Source: Onchocerca lupi
Taxonomy: Eukaryota > Nematoda > Chromadorea > Rhabditida > Onchocercidae
Direction: 5' to 3'
DNA length: 64,000 nt
NCBI GenBank assembly: GCA_028564675.1
Contig: JAOVVO010000159.1
Span: forward strand, 62,001-126,000
Each line of letters starts with the position of its first letter. Within the stretch, counting starts at the first letter, position 1. Positions 15,601-26,642 of this stretch are shown in pieces. The notes beneath the pieces are model-generated. The model made no database searches. It was given only the letters and a program-made list of their open reading frames with translations, and was not told the origin of the DNA. Both the position numbers and the translations under genes were made by a program.

Positions 15601-17310
15601 TAAAATTTTTTCCACAAAAATGTAATTACCTTCAAATGATGAGGATTTGTTTTTGGTAAACCAATAGAAGTTGTTGTTGATGTGGCTAATGGGTGCCAAT
15701 TTCTGGTTAGTTGCAATGAGGGCACTTTTGGAATATCGTCAGATGTATCATTGATTGGTGATAATTCCTAAAAAGATGTCTTAGTTTTTATCTGAAATTT
15801 TAATTGAAAAAATTATGCACAATCTCCAAAATATAATTAAATGGACATATTAAGAAGAATGTGCATTAAGCTTTCTTAAAATAAACATTTAAAACATAAG
15901 TATGCATTTTTAACTACTTTCCATCCGTTGCTTGATTACATTAAACATTTACGGAATACTTTACTTACCTCAATCATGCTCAAACCTCGAAGTAATGAGG
16001 GAGGAGGAGAGCGATGTCTTCGATCGCTAAATTCAGAATCATCATCTTCATTTGTTGTTTCTGTTTCATAAGATGATGAATGGTCAATCGGCATTACCAT
16101 TGGTAACGATCCATGACGTGTTCGTGCACGAGCTCCAATTCCACAAGGTACCTGACTTCTTCGTGTCCTAAAATGACTCTGGACGAAATATATCAAAAGA
16201 AATGCAAAAAATTAAAACGAATCGTTCCGATTAGCTAAAATATCTACGAATGAGGAAAATAATTATTCTGGATAAAAATGAACAAAACTTGCAATTTAAA
16301 AAATTTAGAAATTTAAAGTTCTTTGGACATCGAATTTCCTGAAATTAAGGATATTTCGAAGAAAAATAAATAAATAAACCTCATCATCGCAGGCTTATTT
16401 ATCCAATTGCGGTTAGCACCTCGAGCGACCGGTATTGGCTGGCAAAAGTCACTATCGGAAGTTATGTCAGAGACACTCTCCATTGCCATATCTTAAATTT
16501 CAATCTTTATTACACAAAAATTTTTGACTAATACCAATTTCGGATGATGCATCCAAATTTGGCAGGCATATTTTTTGCTCCGAAGATTATTCCTCGATAT
16601 TTATTTATCTGACCTTGGACTAGTTCAAACTAATCAAAATAGAACCAATAAATCATCGATTTGATTGCCAATGCGGCTTCTCTTTAAAAATTTACCGTGG
16701 AGGTCAAGTAAAAATACTACAGATTTAAATGAGAATTGTTTGATGAGTTTGAAACTTTTCCAAACATTAAAGATACATTCTCATTGTCCAAAAAAAAAAA
16801 AAAGTCACATCAGCAATTTTTCTTAATTTTTTAAATATTTCGAAGAAAATATGAAATAAATAGCACTTTTAATTTGAATCAAATTTGAAATCGAATAGAA
16901 AATATGAAATAAACAACGACTTTAATTTTAATCAAGTAAAAATTTGAATATATATTAAGACTTCTTTATATTAACATCATTTTCTTAGTGCCAATTTTTT
17001 CATTCAACTGTTATGCTTAATTAATTAAATTAAAAACTTGCTAAAACAAGTAACAATAAAATATCTTCAGTTTCTATTCTTTATTTAAAATTTACCAAAA
17101 ATTTACTAGCAATATCTAATTAAAAAAAATAATTATTGATATATACCTTTATGACAATCATAGAATTCATCCTCGCTTTCTGAACTCAAATTCATTAATA
17201 TTTCATCCTGCCTTCGTTCATGTCGACCGCGTTTTCGTTCATTGTAACGATTCAACGAAAGAGTAGAATGTGAATTGATAAAAACACCATATGGATCATT
17301 CATTCTTCCC
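1..17310 (-). CDS. rgs-7: C2 and RGS domain G-protein signalling regulator (RGS-7/RGS3 type), 3' end outside window
   Basis: RGS proteins speed GTP hydrolysis by G-alpha subunits at the membrane. Exons, 5' to 3': 17147-17310, 16380-16491, 15969-16176, 15630-15767, 15345-15470, 14628-14867, 13852-13997, 13534-13611, 13050-13116, 10710-10757, 9113-9181, 7365-7439, an ambiguous exon or exon pair within 1630-2012, 1137-1222, 471-583 and 11-141. Apart from the ambiguous block, phases agree at all junctions. The N-terminal part is Ser/Asp/Glu-rich (SSESEDEFYDC) and looks disordered. A C2-like region starts near residue 290 from the ATG at 17303 (GKLELTMSISGCFLTVSVVR, then RTRLVLLSNRPQFHENFTF, LLSVSVW and LGCMAFPIRRL), as in mammalian RGS3 and, from memory of the family, C. 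elegans RGS-7. A Ser/Thr/His-rich linker follows. The last visible exon opens the RGS domain (YPSKEEIIQWQDSFERLLNH) and stops at a gtatgt donor at positions 1-10. The rest of the RGS domain is outside. The true start may be the exon at 24397-24480. Family call is firm; the ortholog symbol is inferred. Confidence 0.87.
5440..5830. repeat. Two diverged copies of a 190-200 bp unit in the 5.3-kb C2-RGS intron
   Basis: Both halves run in the order GATGAAAATGRAAAT, TTAGRATAATAACT, TATCAGAA, TTTCATTTCCGGA or CGTTTCCGGATT, TAATTTC and AGAAATAA. The first begins near 5440 and the second near 5650. Confidence 0.6.
7005..7730. repeat. Diverged direct repeats flanking the small exon 7365-7439
   Basis: A segment with CCTCATGAATTTAGATTCATAA, CCAGATGTT, then a Phe-rich T tract, GGCATAAAAGAAAG and AAATCTATCT spans about 7005-7155. 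It recurs, diverged, at 7559-7725. The copies bracket a 75-bp coding exon, so the exon may once have been inside a duplicated segment. Confidence 0.6.
10160..10305. repeat. Four-copy tandem repeat in a C2-RGS intron
   Basis: CCAGAATGACGTTTCAGGCT is followed by three variants (CAGAATGACGCTTAAGGCT, CAGAATAACTTTTAAGGCT, TAGAATGACGCTTAAGGC), spaced about 37-45 bp and separated by T runs of variable length and TTTGATAT. Confidence 0.85.
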
Positions 17311-18579
17311 CTATATTAAATATGATTTATGATTAATTTTATTTCAAAAATTAATAATTATGCGGAAGTTGAAAAATTTGTATAGAAAAAAATCAAATTT
17401 TTTATACGCCATTATCCCTTTTGCACTAAAATAAATGAAACCAAAAATATATATATGTATATATATATATATACTTATTATTTAAATTTTAATCATTTAC
17501 AAACAATGTAAATAATACTTGAAAATTCTACACCAATTATCAACAAAAATAAAATAAAATTCCTAAATAAAAGAATTACTTATCGATAATCAATAATTTA
17601 TCCTAACTTAACATTCCAATATAAGATGACAAAAATGAAAATTTAAATTATTTCACTATTGATAATGAAAATGATATGCAACAATTTTCAATTTCAAATA
17701 ATCATTTGAACAAAACTATCAAATGAATGCGTCTAAAATGAAGTGAGTTAAAGTAGAGGAAAAAAAGGGGAAAGGAAAAATCAAAGAAATCATTCATTTG
17801 CGCAAATAAATCAAATGAATCTTTATCGATAAAAGAGATAAAAATTAAAGAAAGGAAAGAGATGACAAAAAAGATATGTGACATTTCATTTTCATTCACA
17901 ACTTATCTCTAAACATGATCATTACTGTAGAGGTATGTATATTAGTTACTGAACTGGTTTTTCCCTTTTTTTTTTTCTTTTTTGTAATTAAGATTTACTT
18001 TTTGATATCATTCATTTATACTTATTGAGTTAGGTAATAATTTCAAAAATTAATGAACGAGGAACAATGTGAAATGAAAAAATTTAATCGAATATTTTAT
18101 TTCATATCGCATATAATTTATCATCGAAAAAGACTTTTATGTGTTTATTCGTTTACTCATATGTTTTGTTTTTTTTTTTTTTTTTTGTCAAAATTTTTTC
18201 ACTTTTTTCTTTCAAATTTATCAAAATTTCATTAAACAGTTTGTTTATCAAATAAAATTTATAAATGAATGGATTTTTTTTTTTTCTTTTTTTGATCACG
18301 TAGTTTTTTTTGCAAAAATTGCTAAACGTATGATCATTTTAAAAAAGTTCGAAAAAGTAATCGTTTTTTCTTTTTTTTTTCTTTACGTATTACATAACTT
18401 TTCTAGAAAACATACTATATGTGGTTTTGAGTCTCTCTATTCGTAATTTCATGAAATTCTTGATTTATGCAAGAAAAATCAATTATTTTCATTGTTTTTA
18501 CACATAAAATATACGAATTACTCTTTTAACAGTACGATACAATAAGTTCTGATGGGAAATATTAGTATCACTCAGAAAA

Positions 18580-18656
18580 CACGTACGTACGTGAAATGTT
18601 GCTAACATTCAGAAACACGCACGTACGTGAAATGTTGCTAACATTCAGAAAACACG
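18580..18656. repeat. Two-copy 36-bp direct repeat with ACGTACGTG core
   Basis: The segment ACGTACGTGAAATGTTGCTAA followed by CATTCAGAAA-CACG occurs twice in succession (period 36 bp). It duplicates a TACGTG site. Confidence 0.8.
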
Positions 18657-19089
18657 GATTTATAAGTGACAAACATTGCTATCCTTAAAAAAAAAAAAGG
18701 ATATCAAATACAATTTGATAACAAAATCAGCACTATAATTCATACCAATTACGGGAAAGAAAACTTTTTATCTAATTTTTCTTTCACTCATTCTTTCACT
18801 TATTTCTTATCTCTTACCCTGCAATAAAATGAACTCTTGACCTTTGTTACATAAAAGTTGGATTTTATCAATGGTAGTTTTAAAAAAAAAAAAAAAAATC
18901 AATACATATCACTATCTTCGACTAACATCAACAACATCGAAAACGAGAAATACGTACGTGGAAAGAACACAAAGCTAGAAGCAACAACAACAACATTACT
19001 TCTGTGTACGTGGCAATAATTACGGGATTTCTTTTAGTTTAAAAATAATTGAATTCATTTTTTACGTGGCAAAGCCGAAAGTTTACGTG
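18580..19089. promoter_or_regulatory. Cluster of TACGTG (HIF-type/bHLH-PAS) motifs upstream of the C2-RGS gene
   Basis: Plus-strand TACGTG occurs at 18588, 18624, 18955, 19007, 19063 and 19084, with CACGTA at 18580 and 18620. The first two lie in a 36-bp direct repeat containing a near-palindromic ACGTACGT core. RCGTG is the core of hypoxia-response elements, and TACGTG is the form usually cited for nematode HIF-1; bZIP factors also bind ACGT cores. The block is less AT-rich than its surroundings and sits about 1.3 kb upstream of the exon at 17310. Regulatory role is inferred from clustering only. Confidence 0.4.
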
Positions 19090-19539
19090 GTCGTGGACCT
19101 ACGTCGTCACCTCCCGGAAGAGAATGAAGCAAGAAAAAACAAGACACTGACGTGTAAATAACGCAATTCACGCTCATGAAACTAATCATCCGCCCAAATT
19201 GTTTGTTTAACCGCAACAATTGGCGCCTTTTCATAATTCGTATCAATCGACCGTCAATTGCAAAATATTATGTGCTGCAATAAATAGATATTGAAAGAAA
19301 TAACTAAAGATTATGTGGTAATGAGAGAGATGAGGGGGGAGGACAACTGAAAGATTTATATGGTATTGCTGAGGGATAGACAGAAAGAGGAGGACAAAGC
19401 GTAAGAGAGGATAGAGGAAGACCTCGTTAATCCAAATTTTGAAAAAATGACCGCCAAAGGAGACAAAAGGCTCAAAGAATTTTAATTTCATTCAATTAGC
19501 AACGGATAAGATATGGGATAGAATGAATGAACGATTAAT

Positions 19540-19760
19540 TGGATGGATTGGAATGAATCAAATAGAAAGAATGGATGAATGAAAAGAACTGAGTGAATGA
19601 ATGAACGAACTGATGGAATGGAATGGATCGAACAGAAAGAATGGATGAATGAAAAGAACTGAGTGAATGAATGATCAAACTGATGGAATGGAATGGAATG
19701 AATCAAATAGAAAGAATGGATGAATGAAAAGAACTGAGTGAATGAATGATCGAACTGAAT
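19540..19760. repeat. Three-copy tandem repeat, 70-75 bp unit rich in ATGG/TGAA
   Basis: The motif AGAAAGAATGGATGAATG recurs at about 19564, 19634 and 19709, each followed by AAAAGAACTGAGTGAATGAA. The unit is itself built from tetranucleotide-like GAAT/GGAA/TGAA steps. An open minus-strand frame across it is a by-product of the repeat. Confidence 0.85.
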
Positions 19761-21686
19761 CTATTTTCGTAAACTTTCATTCTTCATTAATTTCAACTGA
19801 ATTTCAACTTGATCATATTATTTGCAAGCTTTTTTCATTTTTGGAATTTTTTTTTACTGATAATCCTAGTCCTTAATGATGTGGTTATTTCAGTGTAATA
19901 ATTATTTATTGAATGGAAATTCATATCTTCGCTCATTCTCATTTTCTCTCTTGTTAATCATTCATTATCAATGATAATTTGAATAAAATTATGGCTACAA
20001 ATTAATTTCATATTTTATATAAACGGAAAATAAAAAAACAATACCAAACAAGAAATATTTTTTGAAAATTTTTCAATAAGCATGTTGTGAAAATTGCTAC
20101 AGAAAATAATTTAAATGATTCATAATTTTAGCTGATAATTTTAAAAGCGAACCAAATTGTAAAGAAAATTTTGATTCAAAAAAAAGACAAAAGTTCAAGA
20201 CAAATCTTTTCTTTTTCTTTGAATTTTTTCTTAAAGAAAAAAATGAAATCAAATTATTAAATTACATTACCAATACTGGGTCAAATTATCAAAGTAAAAA
20301 GTTTGTTTTGTCGAATTTAAGTTATTATTTAGGTATTTTAAGAAATAGTAAATGATCTTGAAAATGAATTTAAGCATAGAAATATTCTTTATACGTATTA
20401 TATTTTGCATTATAGTTGATTTGAATTATATATTACTTATATTACTGCAGTTATTATAACATTTTGATTAAATATAATGATAATTAAATTCAAAGTATAG
20501 TTTTAAATAATCAATACTCGATTTATTTGTTGGAAAAATATTAACTTTTGTTGGAAAATTTGTTGGGAAAATATTAACTATTCAATATGGAATCAATCAA
20601 TTAACTGTCAGTTCATTAACTGATCAGCAATTAAAGCGATTAATCAATTGGACGAGATCAAGAAAATGAAAAAAGGGGAACTATAGGAAAAGGTAAGGAA
20701 AAAGATGAATAAATTAAATACTAATAATAATGAACAATTTTAAACACTCAACAAAAACTTTACTTCTCGTCTGGGATCAAACATTGAAAAGATAAATTTC
20801 ATCATTCTTTCTTCTACATTAATTATTATTTTGCATAGTTATTTCTATAATCTAACAATTTTTCATGATATGTTAAAAATAATAAAAGACGAAACGTAAA
20901 AAAGATTATATAGATTTTTTTTTTTTAATATTTTCAAAATTTAAAAATTTGAATTTCATAAAAAAAAAAAGATTTGCATAAAAAGCAAGAAGTAATTTCA
21001 CTTCCTATAATATGTCGAAAATAATAGAGGATGAAAGATGAAAAGAATTTTATTTCCAAAATTTCAAAAATATGAAAAATAAATTTAAAAAAAAAAAAAA
21101 AAAAAAGTTTGCATAATATGTAAAATATGTTAAAAATTATGATGAATTAAATGTAAAAAGAATTTTACAATTTTCTTAATAAAATTTTCAAAATTTCAAA
21201 ATCTTAAAAGTTAAATTTGAAAAAGAGTTTGCATAATAAGCAAGAAATAATTTGATACATTTAAAAATGATTTTAGTCGATAAAATAATGGCGGGTAATA
21301 GGGAGAATTGGCAAAGAATAAATTCAATTTACGGAGCAATTCCGTTAATCGGTTCCATCAAATGCTTAAGAAATAATTTTGTCAAACAATGGAACACGAT
21401 AGCCGATCTTCCCATCATCCAGCTGTCCATTTTGATCAGCAATTTTTCGGCCATTTCATTGTTTTCAAAAAATTTCCCTCTCTTCTCCAGCGAGATAAGT
21501 CATTTGTCCGATATTGACCCTTTCCTTCCCGCTAGTCACCAGTCATAATCTTATTGAAAATTATAAAAATTTATGTTTACTACCTAATTTGCAAATTCAA
21601 GAAAATTCATATCACCATTTAATTTGCAAATTAAATTTTTAGTAAATTAAGTGGTAAAATAAATCCTTATAATTTTCAATAAGTAA

Positions 21687-22290
21687 AAGATTATCAGATG
21701 AAATAAGTAATACCGTATTAAATTGATATTGCAATTCCTCACAAGATTGTATCGTCATATAAAATTTTGGGAAATTATTGAAATATTGTTGGTGTTGAAA
21801 AAATCCGAACGATATAATTACTGTAAATAAGAGATTTTAAAGGGACCAACAAGCAGATTATGTTTACCGCCAAAAGGATAAATATTTTTACCGCCAAAAT
21901 GCTCCGATTAATAGAATAACAAAGAAAGATAGACCAAGTATAAGGCGACACGTTGGAGATCAGAAAAGGAGGAGCAGGAGAAATCCGGAAAGGATTTAAA
22001 AGATTCGGATTTTGGAGCAAGTTCGGTTCAAGTTTGAGCAGCAAATTCGAGTTCAAAGTTTTCTACACCGAACAGATCGATGCAGTAACAGCAGTTCGAG
22101 TTCAAATTCGGTACGGATCGACAAGCAATCAACAATTCAGCAGTATTCTTCCATTAATCTCTGCGAATGCCAAAGGAAACAATAATTCAATGATTAATTT
22201 GCTTGGATATTCTTGAATGATTTTTTCCAACGTTTAGAAAGAATCACTCTTCCATCAATCAATAAACAGGAATTGTCTCTTTCACAGAAA
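21687..22290. mobile_element. Possible retroelement relic with flanking diverged duplicate
   Basis: Sequence from about 21840 to 22210 is less AT-rich than its surroundings and repeats TTACCGCCAAAA twice (about 21867 and 21889). GGCGACACGTTGGAGATC (about 21947) resembles an LTR end followed by a primer-binding region, and shares GGCGACAC with the end of the block at 52635-53171. The left edge (21687-21830) is a diverged copy of 22787-22920. No reverse transcriptase or paired LTR is visible, so this is tentative. Confidence 0.25.
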
Positions 22291-24396
22291 AAAAAAAAAC
22301 TTTCCCGGCAGTTGGATATAAAAGAAAAAAGTTTTATCAATTATATTCATTTAATGCATTAGTTTCAATTTATAAATTTATTTTCACATTAATAAAAGCT
22401 ATACATTTATCGTTCATGTTGTGGATAATGGTGGTAATTTCCTATTCACTTTTTTGTTTAAAATTCAAACCTGAGTTCTTAATTTCGTCCGATAAATCGA
22501 AAAGTGAACTGAATTTTAAAATTTATTTTATAATTGGTTAATTACAAAATAAATGAAAAAAAAAAACTGAAATTCCAAAAATTTTTGAACTAATCCTTAT
22601 TGAATGATATGTTTAATTAATTCTTCCTAAAATATATCCCAAAATATATTTGGAATTTTATCACTAAAATAAATTTAAAGATTTGAAACAAAAATAAATC
22701 TCTTTTCGCAAAAATTTTAGATTTCTATGATAATAATAATATTAGTAGTAGTATATTCTGTAATTTAATTATATTTTTTCAGAAAGATTATCATTTCAAA
22801 TAAGTAATATCATATTAAATAAGTACTATGATTATTCCTACGGTATTGTATCGTTATGCAAATATTTGGAAAATTATCGAAATATTGCTAGATATAAAAA
22901 AAAAATCAAAATGCATTCATTACATTGATTCCAATCTTATAAATTTTTTTTCTCATTAACGGATTTTTTCTCAGATAGGATTGAATGCTTCATTTTACTA
23001 TATTTTAATTTATTTTAATTCATTTCATTTTATATTATACTATCGTTTCATACAGGTTATTCATTAATTTACAAAGTAGTTGAATTTAGGTGTATAACGC
23101 ATTTGAATAATTTATTATTTCATGGATTTTTAATCAGAATTGATTAAATTCATTTATTTTTATCCAATAAACTATATAATTTCGGTAAGGAATCCATTTT
23201 AAATTATTGAAATCTTATCAGCAACAAACATTTCACGTTGTAACATCTTCATTTAATCATCAAATTGATAATATTTTATACTAAATTTTAAATTAAAATT
23301 GCAACTGCAACAAGAATTTATGCAAATTAATTAAACGGGAAACACATATTAAGAATTAAGTTAAATCTGAAAATTATGAAATTTATAAAAATAAAATTAG
23401 GCTACTTAATAATAGTGAAATCCGGGAAAAAAAAAAACATAAAATAACAAATATTATTATTTGAGTTATTATGAAAAAAAATGATAACTATGTATTGTTC
23501 CTTTTCTTCTGATTTAATTTAGAGTTTTGATAAATATTCAAAAATAAGTACAATAAGATGAAGAGACAATAATAAATACAAATCGATACAATTAAGCAAC
23601 GAAAAAAATCAGAAATATTCTATTTTTAAATGACAATTTAAAAAAAAAAAATATCTCTTGATTAAAAAAATAATGATAATAAGCTTTGAATTTATCACAT
23701 TCATTCCCATCTTTAACTATTGTTCCATCTTGAAATGATAATTTAAAAAGAAATGGATCAGTTGATTAATAAAATTAAAGCTAATTATCACTATCTTATT
23801 AATCGAATGATAATATAATATTTCACTTCTCGGAGAAATGGTTAGTGAAAAAGAAAAAGAGAAAAGGGCGAAAATTTTTTTTGAATGAATCCAAAATTAA
23901 ATTTATTTTTGAGAAATAAATTTCATAAAATCAAATCATTCTTGCCTTGCTGAAATCCAAAAATAAAAGATTAGTTTCATTTTCCATGCATTTAGTAATA
24001 ATCATTATTCACTTTAGTGTATAAAATAAATTTTTTAGCCCATTAATTACTTTCGATTTCACTTCTTTTTTTTTGAGTGACCTAAAAAATTTCAATGATT
24101 CAAAATTTAAAACTTGGAAAATTTAAAATTTGGAAATAATTTAATTGATAATATTTTTTTTTTCAACAATAAATAATAATTTCATAATATGGAAATTGTA
24201 AATTATATTGTTGCATTATTTTAGAGAGTTTCTAACTTTTACTCAATAAATTTGAACTGCTAACAATGATTGAACTTCAATTATCAAAGTAACAATTAAT
24301 TAATTGCTTTAATCATTGCACAATATTGATTTGATCTTTTTTTTTTTTTTTTTAAATACATGGATGAGAAAATTGAAATTAAAATTAAAGACTTAC

Positions 24397-24480
24397 ACGT
24401 AGATACGATAAATGCATTCAAGGCAATATATTAATAATTTGTGCTGATTGTTTTCAAAATCGAACATTTTGACATCTAAT
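24397..24480 (-). CDS. Candidate first coding exon of the C2-RGS gene
   Basis: Good acceptor (ATTCCAG) and donor (GTAAGT) bound this 84-bp segment. An ATG at 24467 opens MFDFENNQHK...CIYRIY and leaves two bases (GT). The exon at 17310 begins with one base to complete a codon, so the junction would read IYVGRMNDPYG without a frame break. The ATG lies 13 bases behind the acceptor, as is usual for spliced-leader genes. It would imply a 7-kb first intron. In another frame the same segment reads IRCQNVRF and stop, and is phase-compatible with the last recognised K2P exon, so assignment is uncertain. It may also be chance. Confidence 0.35.
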
Positions 24481-25230
24481 CTGGAATACAGTATGATTTT
24501 AATTAGAAGTTTATCAATTTTATCTAATTCATGAATGATTATATTCAATAATATATGTTAACAGATATTTTCGAAAAGGTTTAAATTCCGTTGTGAAATA
24601 TTTGAAAATTTGAAAAAGATAGAAGAGGAAACTTTTTTTTAATCAATTTATTGCAATTAGAAGTTTTATCAAATATGTTTAATTTTCAGATGATTATATT
24701 CATAATGAATATTAATTTCTTCAAAAAAGTTTGAATTTCATTTCGAAATATTCAAAAATTAAAAAAAAGAAACAAAGAAAAAACTTTTCTGATTTTGCTT
24801 AAAATTTACCGAAGAAAAGCTAAATTGGATTTACAATTGAAAGCATTTCTTGAAATATATGTAAATTTTCAATTTTATTTTATGTTTCGATGAAAAAATT
24901 TATTATAATGATAATTAATGATGAAATTATTAAAGATTAGTGAAATTTCTTTTACACTTACGAAATACACCGAAATGGTAGCAAAAACAACTAATAAAGG
25001 GTTATGAAAATTATAAATATATTCCTTTACTGAATATGCAACTACAATTATTTGAATTAGACTTTCAATGATTAATTTTAGCTTAATTAATTTCAAAATT
25101 TCCACAGCTATATAAATTAATAATCATTAACTGGTAAAACAGGTGATTTTTTTTTTTTCGTGATGCTTTACAAAAATTTCATTTAGTATTTATAATTATT
25201 AAAGAAGCAGTCATCGATTGATTTTTATTT

Positions 25231-25274
<44 letters not shown>

Positions 25275-26642
25275 TCTTACTATTCGATGAGAAAATTCTT
25301 ACTATTCAATCATTGCAGTCTTTTTAATAAATTGCTAATTTGCTAAATAATATATATAACTGCTAATATAGCAATAAGAATTTTTAGTTCACAAAATCTA
25401 TTTAAAAATTCAGCAACAGTTTCTGTTATCGTTTGATGTATTTTATAGACGAACAAACGATCCACAAATGTTTGCAAAATGATAAATGACATTTTTGGAA
25501 CGAAAAATTAAAAATTTTGATCACTAATACTTCTGATGAATTTGAATATATGATCTTTGAAAAAGAAAGAAAGTTATGAGTTAATATTTTAACATTAAAT
25601 TTACATCACATTAAGTTAAACCAAAATTAATTTGGGGAAGATTAACTGAGCAAAAAGCTTAATTCTAAGAAATTTTTAAAATTAATGCAATAAAATTTCT
25701 TTAGGTTAAATTGATGCTTTTTTTCAAATAAATTATGCTAATTTTTTATTAAAGAGAAAGAATTTAAAACTCAAAATTTAACAAATACTTAAAATTTTTT
25801 TCAGATTCGTTATAAATCCAAAAAATTTTTATATTGATATATGTCATATCAGAAAGCATTTCAATTTTTTTCATCATTTTTTTTCTTCTTTCCTTGGATA
25901 AATCCGCAATGTAATAAGCATAGCAAAAAAAAAAGATGGGAGGTAGAGGGAGAATGGAAGAAAAAAAAGGAAGGCTGATTGTTATCATTGCTATTATTAT
26001 TGTTAGAGAGATTATTTATTATTATTTAATTATCAATTATTAATTATCTACTATTTTTGGAGAAATGGGAGGAAGAAGGAGAATGAGAGAAAAAAAGGAA
26101 GGCGAATCACGCACGTGATACGAATGCAAGATTGTTTCAAAAGTTGAAAAGAATCGGTGGAGAATTTGCGGAGATCATTGAAAAATAACAGGTAGCATTT
26201 ACATTTTTATTTATATAAATATGAAGGTAATTCCAAAGCTATTAAGTGGATAAATTGTAATTTTATTTATTTATCAATTTTTTTTGTTTAAAACAATATT
26301 AAAAAAAATGAAGAGAAGTAGGAAAAATAAAAAAAAAAAGGGAAAATTGATTATCTCATTTTTCTCCTGCTCGTGGCAGAAATTACGGAGTGGAAAAATC
26401 TCTCAAATGATGAATAAATCAATTTAATCCTAATACAGTTTTATAATGCATTATATTAAATTCAGGTAATTATAATAAAATAAAAGTAAAAACATATGTA
26501 TCACCAAATAATTAGTGAATTTCATTAATATATTGAATCGATCGCTATTTAAAATTTATTATTAGTGAATTAGCTTGATTTCGAAATTCAATTACCAATT
26601 TGATCAATTTTTTTAAGTTAAAAAAAAAAAAAAGAAAATTAC
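24481..26642. other. Spacer between the K2P gene and the C2-RGS 5' region
   Basis: No recognisable gene. It contains a pure T run of about 40 bases (25231-25272), a duplicated purine-rich segment (25935-25975 and 26060-26105), and a copy of a dispersed repeat (26100-26230). The terminal exon of the K2P gene probably lies here but could not be fixed. A bounded open segment at 24978-25091 (minus; acceptor TATATAG, donor GTAAGT) encodes a hydrophobic peptide but fits neither neighbour in phase. Confidence 0.5.
26100..26230 (+). mobile_element. Partial copy of a dispersed repeat (related to 47.8-48.1 kb)
   Basis: CGAATGCAAGATTGTTTC, AATCGGTGGAGAATTTGCGG and the following ACATTTTTATTTATATA segment match, with substitutions, 47988-48085 in the same order and orientation. 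No coding capacity of a transposase was seen, so it is probably a non-autonomous element. Confidence 0.5.

Larger units (their letters stand above)
17311..24396. other. Seven kilobases without a recognised gene
   Basis: No exon of a known family was found on either strand. The stretch is the upstream region or first intron of the C2-RGS gene. It holds a TA dinucleotide run (17450-17475), the TACGTG-rich block, a purine-rich plus-strand tract (19320-19420), an ATGG/TGAA-type tandem repeat (19540-19760), a less AT-rich relic near 21.8-22.3 kb, and AT-rich sequence with homopolymer runs. Open frames at 21252-21548 and 21953-22216 show no recognisable domain or splice context. Confidence 0.6.

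Noticed and set aside
19055..19246. A 63-residue minus frame in the TACGTG-rich block
   Set aside because: No domain and no phase-compatible donor into the C2-RGS exons; the block reads better as regulatory DNA.
21252..21548. A 98-residue plus frame (MIHLKMILVDKIMAG...)
   Set aside because: Ordinary composition but no recognisable domain or partner exon; not enough to call a gene.
21953..22216. An 87-residue plus frame (MEIRKGGAGEIRKGFKRFGF...)
   Set aside because: No domain, no splice context, and it lies in a probable retroelement relic; not supported as a gene.
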